From Chara braunii (Eukaryota > Streptophyta > Charophyceae > Charales > Characeae): 43,635 bases of DNA. A model generated the notes under the pieces. It had not been told where the DNA came from. It made no database searches and was given only the letters and a program-made list of their open reading frames with translations. The position numbers were made by a program, and so were the translations under genes. The stretch is from NCBI GenBank assembly GCA_003427395.1, contig BFEA01000003.1:7912346-7955980 (forward strand). The letters run 5' to 3'. Of the stretch, positions 11,011 through 19,871 are shown piece after piece. Within the stretch, counting starts at the first letter, position 1, and each line of letters begins with the position of its first letter.

Positions 11011-11951
11011 AAATGAAATGATGAAAATGGAACCCACACAAGCGCAGCCTCCTGGCTGTGAATTGGCCTCGACTCCTGATTTTCCTGAAGTCAACTTCCA
11101 CACGTGGGGCCAAAGACCACCTCTTTTGACCCTGGACCCCGTACCTGTGGACCCAAAGACTTCTATGAGATTCCTCTAGAGCAGGAGACGTGACTTTTGA
11201 CCTCTGAATCTAGACTAAGACCAAAAGTTACGACCCAAAATTTGTCTGTGTGGATTTTGAACTGAGTTCTTTGCATAGGGACTGTTTTGCTAGCACACAA
11301 CAATCACAGTGTGTTTCTGCGTGTTGTATTTGTTATTCATGTAATTTTCATCGAGGGCAAATTTGTCGTATCTTGCGTCTTTCTGCTGTGCTCTTTGTTT
11401 TTCTCTCTTTTAAAACTTTTTCAGTTCCTTTTGTTCAAGCCTTCTGCAGCAATGAATACGATTTTTTCACATGGAGGACTTTGTAATTGATTACAGGTGT
11501 TATCTTATCCAAAAGATACAAATTACTCAAATCCGACAAATCATGCACTTTGGTTCTAAACAAAATATCGACAACCAAAGGTTGTTTTGTTGACGAAGTA
11601 CTGATCAATTACATGGACCAACTTGTCAATACATTGGTGGAAACATAGCATGTGTTCCATTCCTTGCCTCCCTGTCTTTTTCTTTTTTATAATAGGCCAT
11701 GTTAATCTTCTTTGTCGCACATGTTCCTAATCATGACAGCAAAAAGGAAAAAGAACATCTGCAAGACTGCAACTGAGTGTTTTGATGACAATTCTATTCC
11801 TGATCAATAATCCTTTAACCACTGCTAATCTGTTTTATAATAATCTAATCATATATAATTTGACCTATTTTTGTAAAATCTTTCTATTGTTTGGTACTGC
11901 CACGCAGTGCCAGCAGAATTTTGATGTGTTTCGATTATTTCAAACAAGAAA
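11011..11951. other. AT-rich non-coding DNA, probably host intron
   Basis: This has lower GC than its surroundings and no convincing open frame. It lies between the solo LTR and element A. If the kinesin-9-like gene continues leftward, it is intronic. I searched the minus strand for the next kinesin exon and could not find one. Confidence 0.45.
11695..11727 (-). pseudogene. U6 snRNA-like fragment
   Basis: On the minus strand a block matches the central part of U6 snRNA (AAGAAGATTAACATGGCC against the conserved AGAGAAGATTAGCATGGCC). A weak further U6-like match (GCAAGGAATGGAACACA) lies about 27 bp beyond an unrelated A-rich stretch. Too short and diverged to be functional. The better copy at 39445-39524 supports the reading. 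Confidence 0.35.
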
Positions 11952-12082
11952 CTTTTGTAATGAACCCAAATCGTGATGACACTGATTGATAATGTAAGTC
12001 TACAAGTCGTCAAGCAACTGATGAAATATCAATAGTGAAATCGTTACCAGATACGAAGAGGTGGATAATCATTCACAGATGA

Positions 12083-12273
12083 AAATAGCAAGAGGTTGGG
12101 AAGAGAGACTTAGAGGGTGGAAAAGAATACTGTGCCCTCTTCTGCTTCGGGCTCTCTTCCCAATGTCGCCACCTCAGNAAATAGCAAGAGGTTGGGAAGA
12201 GAGACTTAGAGGGTGGAAAAGAATACTGTGCCCTCTTCTGCTTCGGGCTCTCTTCCCAATGTCGCCACCTCAG
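12083..12273. other. Assembly artefact: 95-bp duplication around one N
   Basis: 12083-12177 and 12179-12273 are identical 95-mers separated by a single N at 12178. The right LTR has this block once, before its gap. This is two contig ends overlapping by 95 bp that were not merged. Confidence 0.9.
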
Positions 12274-12921
12274 CAACAATGATCAGAACGATATCTGAAG
12301 TTCTCATCAATGTGCCACGTGGCACGTCAATAAGTCACTCATCCGTGCTGGAGCATCATCAACCTCAAGATAAACAGGTACGTGTCTCTGATCTTCCCAC
12401 GGTCATGATCCCCTCCTGAATACGACGAATCAGAACAGTTGTATCTCCCTAATGCAGCCGCCACATCAGCATTGAACACACGTGGCAGCGGCCACGTCAA
12501 CAGCAACGCGTGGTAGCTGCCACGTCAGCATACCAAGTAGACAAGAGCAAGCTAGCCACCATGCCTGGCAAGCAGCGCGTCACCGTATCTCGCAAGTGCC
12601 AGCCAAAAACTAGCGTCCAGCCAGCGTCTCAGCATAGAGCCAGCGTCTTCCTCAACATAGAAAGTCAGCATTGACGCAAGACTGAATGAATGCAAGGCTG
12701 GGGAAGTCAACCTTTAATGTAGTGTTGACTTGGGGGCTTGACCCCGGATGCCGCCTTCCTCAGTCGTCCAGATCTCAATGCGGACGAGGGCTCAGATTAT
12801 TCTGATACCGAATCCTCTTCGGCCTGGATGGTGTCTTGGTACCTGCACACCACAAGTGAGTGTATCCAGACAAGGGCCAGGGCCTGGTACCTTTGACTCT
12901 ACAGTGGACTTTGACTTTTGA

Positions 12922-13112
12922 ATTTCCACACGCAGCGTTCGGTCTCACAGCCGGACGCAGCGGTCTGTGGCCTGGGCAGTGCCTGGTCACACAGCCCAAC
13001 GCAGAACAGTAAAGTTNATTTCCACACGCAGCGTTCGGTCTCACAGCCGGACGCAGCGGTCTGTGGCCTGGGCAGTGCCTGGTCACACAGCCCAACGCAG
13101 AACAGTAAAGTT
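12922..13112. other. Assembly artefact: second 95-bp duplication around one N
   Basis: 12922-13016 and 13018-13112 are identical 95-mers around the N at 13017. The block occurs once, after the gap, in the right LTR at 20735. Frames that read through it are artefacts. Confidence 0.9.
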
Positions 13113-13172
13113 ATGCGTGGCCTGGGGCGGGTCTGAGCCCCGTACAACCCTTGCTGCACACGAAATACTACA

Positions 13173-13185
13173 TTTCTGCCGGCCC
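13173..13185 (-). other. Element A polypurine tract
   Basis: On the minus strand GGGCCGGCAGAAA abuts the LTR start TGTAGTA and lies about 25 bp after the pol stop. This is the expected site for priming plus-strand DNA. The region aligns with those before the 3' LTRs of B and C, which share the GGCGGGA-type core. Confidence 0.6.
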
Positions 13186-13210
13186 GACTTCGAGTTCCAT
13201 CGCAGAAATG

Positions 13211-14236
13211 TTAAGACCTCAATCCTCTTTCGTATGCAAAGACTATGTCAGGACCAGATTCAAGTAATTGTTTTTTTGTAAACCACCTATCTTCAGAGGG
13301 TGCTTGAGTTTTGAATCTTACCTTGAATTGCTTCTGTGGGCGTCCACGTCCTCCGGTGGATAAATATCCATGCTCAAGGATTCTATCTACCTCATATCCT
13401 CCATCCATGGTGGGGGGTATCATTGATGGTCTGTTTGGGAATTCATTTCCTTCCACATAAGGGAACAGTTTGGAAGCATGGAAGACGGAATAGGTTCTGA
13501 GGTGAGGAGGAATATCTATTCGGTATGACGGTCCCTCATCATCTCCTATGACTTTAAGAACCTCCGAGGGTCCAAAATAGACAGGCAGCAGTTTCTGCGT
13601 TATGTCTTCTTCCAGCGAGAACTCTTTAGACTTGACCCAGATTAGATCTCCTACCTTAAATGATGAAGGTCGACGATGTTTATTAGCTTGGGTTATCATT
13701 TGATCTTGAGCTTTCTTTAGGTTCTCTTTTACCTTTTGTATGTCTTGCTGAAACATTACTGCATACTCACGAGTCCCTGGTGGTAATCTAAGAAACTGGT
13801 CCCGAGTTAAAACATCAATGGGACGTCTAGGTTTCCAGCCTGTGTAGTGCATTAGGGGTGCGTCCAGTTGCATGTGGACACTACTGTTATATGCACTGGC
13901 TATCTTAGGCAGGTTTTCATCCCAATCAATTTGATCAGGCCTCACATACATGCGCAACAACTGTTGGCACAAACGGTTCATCTGCTCACTTTGTCCATTC
14001 GTTTTAGGATGTCGTCTTGACGACATTGTCAAGCGAGTACCGTATGCCTCCATCAACTTTTGCCATGGCATACTTGTGAATCTTGTATCTCTATCAGACA
14101 CAATAGATAGGGGAAACCCATACTCAGAAACCCATCGCATCTGAAACTTTTGAATCACAAGTTCGGTTTCCGCTTTAGCGGGTAAGGGAATGAACATGGC
14201 GTATTTAGAGAAACGATCTACAAGGCTAATTGCCAT
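13211..14236 (-). CDS. Element A integrase core and chromodomain-like C-terminus
   Basis: 341 codons. The integrase catalytic core inserts retrotransposon cDNA into the host chromosome. The DDE residues are visible as VDRFSKY near residue 7, SDRDTRF near residue 47 and the Glu in NGQSEQMN near residue 82. The GPY/F-like module follows (VYFGPSEVLKVIGD), then HASKLFPY, and a C-terminal WFTKKQLL...YERG segment that recalls the chromodomain end of chromoviruses, which in other elements guides insertion to histone marks. The N-terminal zinc domain and the residues just before the first Asp are in the preceding frame (14226-15116): a one-base shift near 14230 separates them. The same C-terminal motif is seen in B, C and D. 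The annotated start is only the first Met in the shifted frame. Confidence 0.9.
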   Translation of the reverse strand: MAISLVDRFSKYAMFIPLPAKAETELVIQKFQMRWVSEYGFPLSIVSDRDTRFTSMPWQKLMEAYGTRLTMSSRRHPKTNGQSEQMNRLCQQLLRMYVRPDQIDWDENLPKIASAYNSSVHMQLDAPLMHYTGWKPRRPIDVLTRDQFLRLPPGTREYAVMFQQDIQKVKENLKKAQDQMITQANKHRRPSSFKVGDLIWVKSKEFSLEEDITQKLLPVYFGPSEVLKVIGDDEGPSYRIDIPPHLRTYSVFHASKLFPYVEGNEFPNRPSMIPPTMDGGYEVDRILEHGYLSTGGRGRPQKQFKVRFKTQAPSEDRWFTKKQLLESGPDIVFAYERGLRS

Positions 14237-15116
14237 TGCGACTCTTTATGAGGCTCATGAAATCCATGGAGATAGACTCACCTGGTTCACTAGGAATCGG
14301 CAATGGTCTCAAGAGACCAAGTGGGTTCTCATGTGACGGTTTGTTCCTCTGACACACCAGACAGGTACGCACATAAGTTAGTACATCTTCCTTCATACCC
14401 TTCCATTCAAAGCGTTCTCTCACTTCGGCATACGTTTTCTTAAATCCAAAGTGTCCATCAAAGTCATGACATTCCCCAATCAACAAACTTTTAATCTCTT
14501 CTTTATGAGGGATGCACATTCTTTGTTCAGTTTGGTCCATTAAGAAAAGTAAACCATCAGTGATCTTATAATTAGGAAGTAGAGATGGATCTTTTAGTAC
14601 AGTGTCAATGATAGGTTTCCATATAGGATCTGATGCATATCCTTGACGAATCTTTTTTTTTACTTCCTGCCCTATATCCAAATAAGAGACAATTGCTCCA
14701 AAGAAGTCACTTCTTCTAGACAATGCATCTGCCACCACATTAGACTTTCCTTTGATCATTATCAACTCAAAGTCGAAGGTATCAATAAAGGCAGACCATC
14801 GTACTAGCTTGTCAGAGAGTTTGGGTTGTGTCTTGATCCACTTCAGGGTAGAATGGTCAGAATACACTGTCAAGTGTCTTCCTAACAAGTAGTGCCTCCA
14901 AGTTTGCAAAGCACAGACTAAGGCATACAGTTCCCTCTCGTAGGTAGAATTGACAACCTTTTCAGTAGGTAGGCGTGCAGACATAAACTCAACTGGTCTG
15001 TTGCCTTTACCATCATCCTGTTGAAGGACAACGCCAATACCATACTGACTTGCGTCAGTTGTAACAATGAAGGGAAGAGATGGGTCAGCGATTTTCAACA
15101 CAGGGTAGTGAGTCAA
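14226..15116 (-). CDS. Element A RNase H and integrase zinc domain
   Basis: 296 codons. RNase H degrades the RNA strand during reverse transcription. Catalytic residues are present: Asp in TTDASQYG, Glu in YERELYAL, Asp in YSDHSTL and Asp in VADALSR. After a linker comes the integrase HHCC zinc domain (GECHDFDGHFG ... CLVCQRNK). The frame ends in ISMDFMSLIKSRNGN, just before the catalytic core begins in another frame. Upstream, RT is cut off by an in-frame TAG and a one-base shift between 15120 and 15161. Apart from these joins the protein looks well preserved, and far better than the equivalents in B and C. Confidence 0.9.
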   Translation of the reverse strand: MTHYPVLKIADPSLPFIVTTDASQYGIGVVLQQDDGKGNRPVEFMSARLPTEKVVNSTYERELYALVCALQTWRHYLLGRHLTVYSDHSTLKWIKTQPKLSDKLVRWSAFIDTFDFELIMIKGKSNVVADALSRRSDFFGAIVSYLDIGQEVKKKIRQGYASDPIWKPIIDTVLKDPSLLPNYKITDGLLFLMDQTEQRMCIPHKEEIKSLLIGECHDFDGHFGFKKTYAEVRERFEWKGMKEDVLTYVRTCLVCQRNKPSHENPLGLLRPLPIPSEPGESISMDFMSLIKSRNGN

Positions 15117-15160
15117 GACATGCTTTAGTTTCCCAAAGGATATAACTCACAATCCTTATC

Positions 15161-16150
15161 CTATAACCATATAGTTCCTTTCTTCAGCAATCTTCTCATT
15201 GGTGCACCAATCAGTGAGAAGTTCCTAACAAACTTTCTATAGTAGCTTGCCAGACCAAGGAAGGAGCGAAGATCAGTAAGGGACTTAGGTTGTGGCCAAT
15301 CTCTAATCGCTCCAATCTTCTTTGCCTCTGGCCTCAACCCATCCTCATTTACTACATGTCCTAGGTACAGAACTTCGGACTTAGCAAATTCAGATTTCTT
15401 GGGATTTAACTTAAAATTGCCCTCGCGCAATTTCCCAAGTACTAGACGTAAGTGTTTCTCATGATCTTCTACTGTTTTGCTATACACTAGAATATCATCA
15501 AGATATACAATGACGAATTGGTCCAACCACTGTTGAAACAACTCATTCATAGCTCTTTGGAAGGTTGCTGGGGCATTCGCCAGTCCGAAGGGCATAACCA
15601 CAAATTCATAGTGACCATACCTGGTTCGGAAGGCGGTCTTGTGTTGATCCACAGGTTCCACCTCGATTTGGTGATACCCAGACTTCATATCAATCTTACT
15701 GAAGTATTTACAGCCTTGCAACTGATCCAACAAATCATCAATACGCAGTAGGGGTTCGACATTTTTAACAGTGCCAGAGTTCAGCCCTCTATAGTCGATA
15801 CACAAACGCAACTCACCTTCCTTTTTAGGCACAAACAAAACAGGAGCGCCGTGAGGTGAAGAGCTAGGGTGAATCCATCCTTTTTCAGTCAAGTCCTGGA
15901 GTTGTTTTCTTAGTTCCTCAAGTTCCCTAGGAGACATTCGATAGATAGGGCCCTTGGGACTCTTACTACCAGGAATGATTTCAATAGTGTGCTTAATAGC
16001 ACGCTCAGCTATCCCTGTGGGTTCTAAGAATAAATCTTTATACTCATCGAGGAGTTTCTGAATCGAGGGGGCATAGGAAGTAGAGGACTCACCAACCTGT
16101 TTCACGAGTACCATCATAACTTCCTGTTCCAACTTCTTCTTGGAAACCAT
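15161..16150 (-). CDS. Element A reverse transcriptase
   Basis: 329 codons covering fingers, palm and thumb of a Ty3/gypsy RT. Visible motifs are PYRM-type [62 protein letters not shown], the catalytic YLDD in VIVYLDDILVYSK, YLGHVVNEDG and LRSFLGLASYYRKFVRNF. It copies element RNA into DNA in the virus-like particle. The frame ends early at GTIWL because TGG has become TAG, and a frameshift follows before RNase H. The protease frame ends four bases upstream, at 16154, so a small lesion separates PR from RT; related elements have one pol polyprotein. All RT catalytic residues are intact. Confidence 0.93.
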   Translation of the reverse strand: MVSKKKLEQEVMMVLVKQVGESSTSYAPSIQKLLDEYKDLFLEPTGIAERAIKHTIEIIPGSKSPKGPIYRMSPRELEELRKQLQDLTEKGWIHPSSSPHGAPVLFVPKKEGELRLCIDYRGLNSGTVKNVEPLLRIDDLLDQLQGCKYFSKIDMKSGYHQIEVEPVDQHKTAFRTRYGHYEFVVMPFGLANAPATFQRAMNELFQQWLDQFVIVYLDDILVYSKTVEDHEKHLRLVLGKLREGNFKLNPKKSEFAKSEVLYLGHVVNEDGLRPEAKKIGAIRDWPQPKSLTDLRSFLGLASYYRKFVRNFSLIGAPMRRLLKKGTIWL

Positions 16151-16153
16151 CGA

Positions 16154-16810
16154 TCAGAAAGCTGGATAACTCATACAACAAAAAGATAAGTTAGAGTCAG
16201 CGCCAGACTTGTGATACAACTTGATCGCCTTCAGTTCAGATTGTGCGTCTCGTAGTTGCACAACCTTTTCTCTGAACTTAATGTTTGGGTTGGCTTCCTC
16301 GTGCCAATCCATACCCAGAATCAAGTCAAAGGGAAGGTTTTTCTCGATAAGAAAAGATACCTCGTGCAAAATTTTATTACCTTCCCGTGTGCGAAACCAA
16401 CATTTGACACGATCAACGTATTGCGAGACAGCAATCGTGCTTTTGTCCGCAAGAACAGACGTGATAGGTCGAGATAAAGTTTTCACCTTCATTCCGATAT
16501 GTAACTTACGAATCGCCTTCTCGGAAATGTAGGATCGCGTGGATCCTGAGTCTAGTAGTGCACCTACGCGTGTGTGTGCAATCTCTAAATCCGCGAGTAG
16601 TAGGTCACCCTTAGACTTTGCTTTCTTAGCCCACGAGCTTCGTAGTGCCAGCAACTCGTTACCAAGCTCTTCAAGAGAGTTGTCCAGAGAGACAGAACAT
16701 AAGACAGTTTCAGGGTGTTCTGGACGATGGGCCGAAGAAGAACCATCCTCTACCGTGCGAGTCGAAGGGTTGGAAGGGTTAGTCGGCGCCTTACCTTCAA
16801 TCTGGTCCAA
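16154..16810 (-). CDS. Element A aspartic protease region of pol
   Basis: 218 codons from the first Met; the open pol frame starts further upstream, overlapping the gag stop at 16843. The active-site motif DSGST is in ALLDSGSTRSYIS near residue 87, and the second conserved segment is LPFDLILGMDW near residue 164. The protein cleaves the gag-pol polyprotein. The upstream part has an acidic, Ser/Pro-rich linker and the conserved VSLDNSLEELGNELLALR segment, also found in B and C as VSLGGSLIG and VSLDASLIG. Its frame is -1 relative to gag, and the gag stop lies in a 9-bp hairpin at 16822-16848. Expression probably needs recoding or reinitiation; which one is unknown. Confidence 0.85.
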   Translation of the reverse strand: MDQIEGKAPTNPSNPSTRTVEDGSSSAHRPEHPETVLCSVSLDNSLEELGNELLALRSSWAKKAKSKGDLLLADLEIAHTRVGALLDSGSTRSYISEKAIRKLHIGMKVKTLSRPITSVLADKSTIAVSQYVDRVKCWFRTREGNKILHEVSFLIEKNLPFDLILGMDWHEEANPNIKFREKVVQLRDAQSELKAIKLYHKSGADSNLSFCCMSYPAF

Positions 16811-16821
16811 ACCCTTAGACT

Positions 16822-16848
16822 CAGTAGGAGCAGATGCTACTCCTACTG
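16822..16848 (-). promoter_or_regulatory. Hairpin at the gag stop / -1 pol overlap, element A
   Basis: On the minus strand CAGTAGGAG pairs perfectly with CTCCTACTG across a 9-base loop. The TAG in the left arm is the gag stop codon. An A-AAA tetranucleotide lies 9 nt upstream. Equivalent hairpins with the same 9-base loop are in B (24861-24883) and C (34480-34502), and a related one in D (42792-42817). Its position at a gag / -1 pol junction suggests a recoding signal; this is inference. Confidence 0.6.
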
Positions 16849-17262
16849 GCTGCTCCCTTTTAGGTTCTTATTTCGAATGATTGGGCACCACGCAATTACG
16901 TGCCCAGCAACGCCACACTTCAGACACTGCACATTGTTCATTCTTTCTTGTCGAGTGTCCTGTGTCATTCCCATTTTCTCCCAAGGCTTCCCTGCCGCAA
17001 TGCCGGGATGCTCGGGAAAGGAGCGTGGTCTCTTCTTCTTTCCTGGTGGTCGTGGTCCTCCCTTGTTGACCATGGCAGCAACGACTTCCCCCTTCCCGGA
17101 ATCACTGCTGTTTGCCACACCCTCGGCCTCCAATGACCACCTTTCCACAGTTTCATCGTCAAAGACGACAAGGGTGTGGTTCTGGGCGCTAAAGTACACG
17201 CTTTCCTGTTCCTGCACCACCACCACCATACTTGACAACAGATGCATAAGAGTCCTTGACAT
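16843..17262 (-). CDS. Element A gag C-terminus with CCHC zinc knuckle
   Basis: The real gag frame covers about 16843-17210 of this open frame. It contains one nucleocapsid-type knuckle, CLKCGVAGHVIAWC (C-x2-C-x4-H-x4-C), which binds element RNA, preceded by a Lys/Arg/Pro-rich stretch PRPPGKKKRPRS. The first residues of the open frame are out of register with gag: a frameshift near 17200, next to a (GGT)n run, separates it from the upstream gag part. It ends with SSQ and a TAG stop that overlaps the -1 pol frame. Confidence 0.8.
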   Translation of the reverse strand: MSRTLMHLLSSMVVVVQEQESVYFSAQNHTLVVFDDETVERWSLEAEGVANSSDSGKGEVVAAMVNKGGPRPPGKKKRPRSFPEHPGIAAGKPWEKMGMTQDTRQERMNNVQCLKCGVAGHVIAWCPIIRNKNLKGSSQ

Positions 17263-17530
17263 GAGATGTCATTTGCTCTCGTTGGAGAGCCAAATCCCGA
17301 AATTGCCTGTAATTATACTTACCTGATTTGGACTCCGCCACAAGCTGTCCACGAATAGGCTCGGGCAGAGCACGAGAGTAAATATACAAGACTTGGTTGT
17401 CTTGCAGGTTCAATCCTGGAACCTGCAGCAACCGGTCAACCTCCCTTGACAGAGACTCTACTGAGGTCCAGTGCTTTTGACCAATGGAGGTGAGCTGGTC
17501 AAAGGCCTTATCGGCGGTGGTCTTATCCAA
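17189..17530 (-). CDS. Element A gag capsid part
   Basis: In the same frame as the upstream gag segment, separated only by a TAA stop at 17537-17539. The segment LTSIGQKHWTSVESLSREVDRLL ... NQVLYIYSRALPEPIRGQLV is typical of the retrotransposon gag (capsid) fold and aligns by pattern with LLNLFYRALPENIQGHF of element C. Its last residues run into a (GGT)n stretch, where the frame is lost. The single nonsense codon makes gag of this copy truncated unless it is read through. Confidence 0.75.
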   Translation of the reverse strand: MDKTTADKAFDQLTSIGQKHWTSVESLSREVDRLLQVPGLNLQDNQVLYIYSRALPEPIRGQLVAESKSGKYNYRQFRDLALQREQMTSHVKDSYASVVKYGGGGAGTGKRVL

Positions 17531-17536
17531 GAAGCG

Positions 17537-18703
17537 TTACTTGATCTTTGCAAGGAACTGCTTCAAGGTCAAAGTACCAGCCCACTCACCAATGTCTTCA
17601 AACCCTGCGGCATTAGCCTCCGCCAGTACCCATTCTTTCGCTTCCCCTCCCGAGCAAGACGTTGAGAAAGCAACTTGAAATGGTTCCTCGACAGGGGCTG
17701 TTCCAACGTACGTTTGGATCTCAACTATCCACAAAAGCAAGTTTTCGTCCTTTTTATTGCAGAAAGTAAAAGGCAATTTCATTTTGATTTTCTCTCTTCT
17801 TTTCGATTTCTCAGGTTGTGAGGTGGGGTCCTTCTTTCCTTTGGGAGATTTTGGCGGTCCCGACCGTGGACTCGAAGGCGGACTTGAATGCGGACTCGAA
17901 GGTCCTCCTTTCTTTTCTTCGGGCTTCTGAGTCTCTCCCTCGAGTGCCTTGATAGCATCTCCCATTAACTTTACTGGTTTCTTTTCTTTCTCAGTTCCGT
18001 CTTCCTCGGTTACCTTGTGCTTCCCTTTGACCAGATTCGTGATTGCCTGTAAACCCACGGTCAGCTTGTCTATCCGAATGCCATAGTGGTCAATTTTCAT
18101 TTCCAAGTGTGCGAGGTAAGTCACCAACTGAGAAATAGAGACAGACTGTTCCTCCCCTTCAGTGACAACAACATGCTGTCTGATTTCCTGCACTTTCCTT
18201 TCTTGCTGTGTGTTTCTTTCTCTTTCCTTTTTCATTTCTTCTTTCTTTCTTTTCTCCTTTTCGAGTGCCTCCTCAAGCTGTCTGATGTTTTCATCCACGA
18301 CATTTTCAGAAACCGTTGTTTCCTGTTCTGTCTCCTTTCTGTTCTCAATTTCAGCAAATTGACCCACGACAAAATCATCAAGTGCCTTTCTGCACTTGAT
18401 CAGTATGCCTTGGACACCCAGGACATCTGTCCCCGTTACCGCAGTTTCAATAGAAGTTTTCAATGCTTTTAGATCATACACTTTGCGGATTTTGGACTCA
18501 GCCTCTGGTCCGGTCTCACAGAGTTCAGTCTCAAATTGAGTCAACGGAGCAAGCAAGGTTTTCTTCCGTTCCTCAACTTGCTTCTTGGTCCGTGGATCAC
18601 GTTGTTCCTCATCTACAACAAAATTTACTGAAATAGGATAGAAGAGGAGCGGGATGAAACGTGTGAGCAGCGAGAGTTTCAAACATTTCCAGAAATGATA
18701 CAT
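17537..18703 (-). CDS. Element A gag N-terminal part with coiled coil
   Basis: 388 codons from an ATG at 18703. A long, charged, probably coiled-coil region (EALEKEKRKKEEMKKERER, residues about 145-165) is followed by a Ser/Pro/Lys-rich linker (residues about 270-305) and the beginning of the capsid domain (LPFTFCNKKDENLLLWI ... FLAKIK). It would assemble the virus-like particle and carry RNA. The N-terminal 30 residues are unusually hydrophobic (RFIPLLFYPISVNFVV), so the real start could be further downstream or follow a splice. The frame ends at a TAA after AKIK and continues in frame beyond it. Element C gag has a similar acidic coiled coil but little sequence identity. Confidence 0.75.
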   Translation of the reverse strand: MYHFWKCLKLSLLTRFIPLLFYPISVNFVVDEEQRDPRTKKQVEERKKTLLAPLTQFETELCETGPEAESKIRKVYDLKALKTSIETAVTGTDVLGVQGILIKCRKALDDFVVGQFAEIENRKETEQETTVSENVVDENIRQLEEALEKEKRKKEEMKKERERNTQQERKVQEIRQHVVVTEGEEQSVSISQLVTYLAHLEMKIDHYGIRIDKLTVGLQAITNLVKGKHKVTEEDGTEKEKKPVKLMGDAIKALEGETQKPEEKKGGPSSPHSSPPSSPRSGPPKSPKGKKDPTSQPEKSKRREKIKMKLPFTFCNKKDENLLLWIVEIQTYVGTAPVEEPFQVAFSTSCSGGEAKEWVLAEANAAGFEDIGEWAGTLTLKQFLAKIK

Positions 18704-19856
18704 CCTGTTTTAGCGTTTGCCGCACAATAAATAGCTAATTAAACAATAATAAATTCCACGGCCGCTTCCTTTCACAACAAGAATTCCAATAACCAAAGAA
18801 AAAGAACAACTCAATCTACCTCTAATTCCTATGTCTAACTTGCTGTCCTATTGTTTATCTATGTGATGACGTCCTAAGTGTACAGGTACCACGTCAGGCC
18901 CGTGATCAGATACAACATAAGTGAGTATGCACAGCACAAGACAACAATCGACACAAGGTAAGTAAGCCAACATCAAACAAACAATATGTTAGCCCCCTTC
19001 TTTCCCTGCGTCAGTCCCGACCCATGTAATCAACACCCCATTCGACAGCTGGCACCACAGCTGTGCAATCAGCCATACCGCCGTCGTCGTCGGAATGTAC
19101 TTCCTCACTTAGGCACACACGTGCCGGCCACGTGTCGCCCCTGCCACGTCAGTTACCAATCAACAGATGGGATGCCACGTCAGCAACTCTTATATGTCTT
19201 CTGTCACAGCCTTGGTTCGTCGAGCAGTCAAGCTCTCAATGCCACGTCAGCAGGAGGGCACTCATCGCAAACACGGCGGCCCTCTACTGCCACGTCAGCA
19301 GTCAATCGGTCCCTGCCTCGTAATGCAGCTCGTGATACCAATTTCCAGCCAGTTACGATGGTGCCACGTCAGCCTATCAGTAATGCTGCGTCAGCAAGGA
19401 TCCCCTCTGCACCAAGTAAGTGCGTAATCCCCTTCTTGCCACGTCAGGATCGGGGTCATCAGGCCACGTCAGCACCTGAAGGGATCTGCTCGCTTCTCAG
19501 TATCGCAGCAGTATGCCACGTCAGCAGCAGATCCCTGGGACGTGACACATCATGTGCCACGTCAGCTGTGTCGTGAATCAACGTCGCGACCCTGGCTGTA
19601 TTTCACGTGATCGGTATCCAGACTGCCTGTTCTCTGGTCCTGCCACCTCACACCTTCGTCTTCTTCTTCAGCACGCGCGTTTCTTCATCAGAGGATGCGC
19701 GGTCGGCTGTCTAGATCGCGTTGATAAACGCGTGCGACAACACGGTCACACCAAGCCACGTCACCCCCAACTTACCTGGTGCCAGCTGGCGCGCGTGCGT
19801 GTGATCTTCGTCATCAACTTCGTTATCTTCGTCGTCGTACTTCGATCAGGAGTACA
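18704..19856 (-). promoter_or_regulatory. Element A leader with array of ACGT-core (bZIP-type) motifs
   Basis: The 1.15-kb untranslated leader between the primer binding site and gag. The 9-mer CCACGTCAG occurs exactly ten times, at 18889, 19144, 19175, 19242, 19290, 19364, 19439, 19464, 19516 and 19557, with CCACGTCAC at 19756 and a GCGTCAG variant near 19388. In the element's sense these read CTGACGTGG, a G/C-hybrid ACGT box of the kind plant bZIP factors bind; many copies extend to TGCCACGTCAGCA. G-boxes CACGTG occur near 19117 and 19130. Spacing is irregular (25-110 bp) and the spacers differ, so this is not an ordinary tandem repeat. Open frames here are artefacts of the repeated word. 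Confidence 0.7.
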
Positions 19857-19868
19857 GCTCCGATACAA
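19857..19868 (-). other. Element A primer binding site
   Basis: Three bases inside the 5' LTR the minus strand reads TTGTATCGGAGC. This agrees at 10 of 12 positions with TGGTATCAGAGC, the complement of the initiator-Met tRNA 3' end commonly used by plant LTR elements. Confidence 0.6.
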
Positions 19869-19871
19869 AAT

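Larger units (their letters stand above)
11956..13172 (-). repeat. Element A 3' LTR, left copy
   Basis: It runs from TGTAATGAAC to ATACTACA and is shared with 19872-20889. Its assembled length of 1217 includes two artificial 95-bp duplications around single Ns (12178 and 13017), so the true length is about 1025 bp. The part 12274-12921 is the only complete copy of the LTR middle, because the right LTR has a gap there. It holds several ACGT-core words: CACGTG near 12314, and CCACGTCAA and CCACGTCAG at 12492 and 12520. No clear TATA box is seen on the minus strand. Confidence 0.88.
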
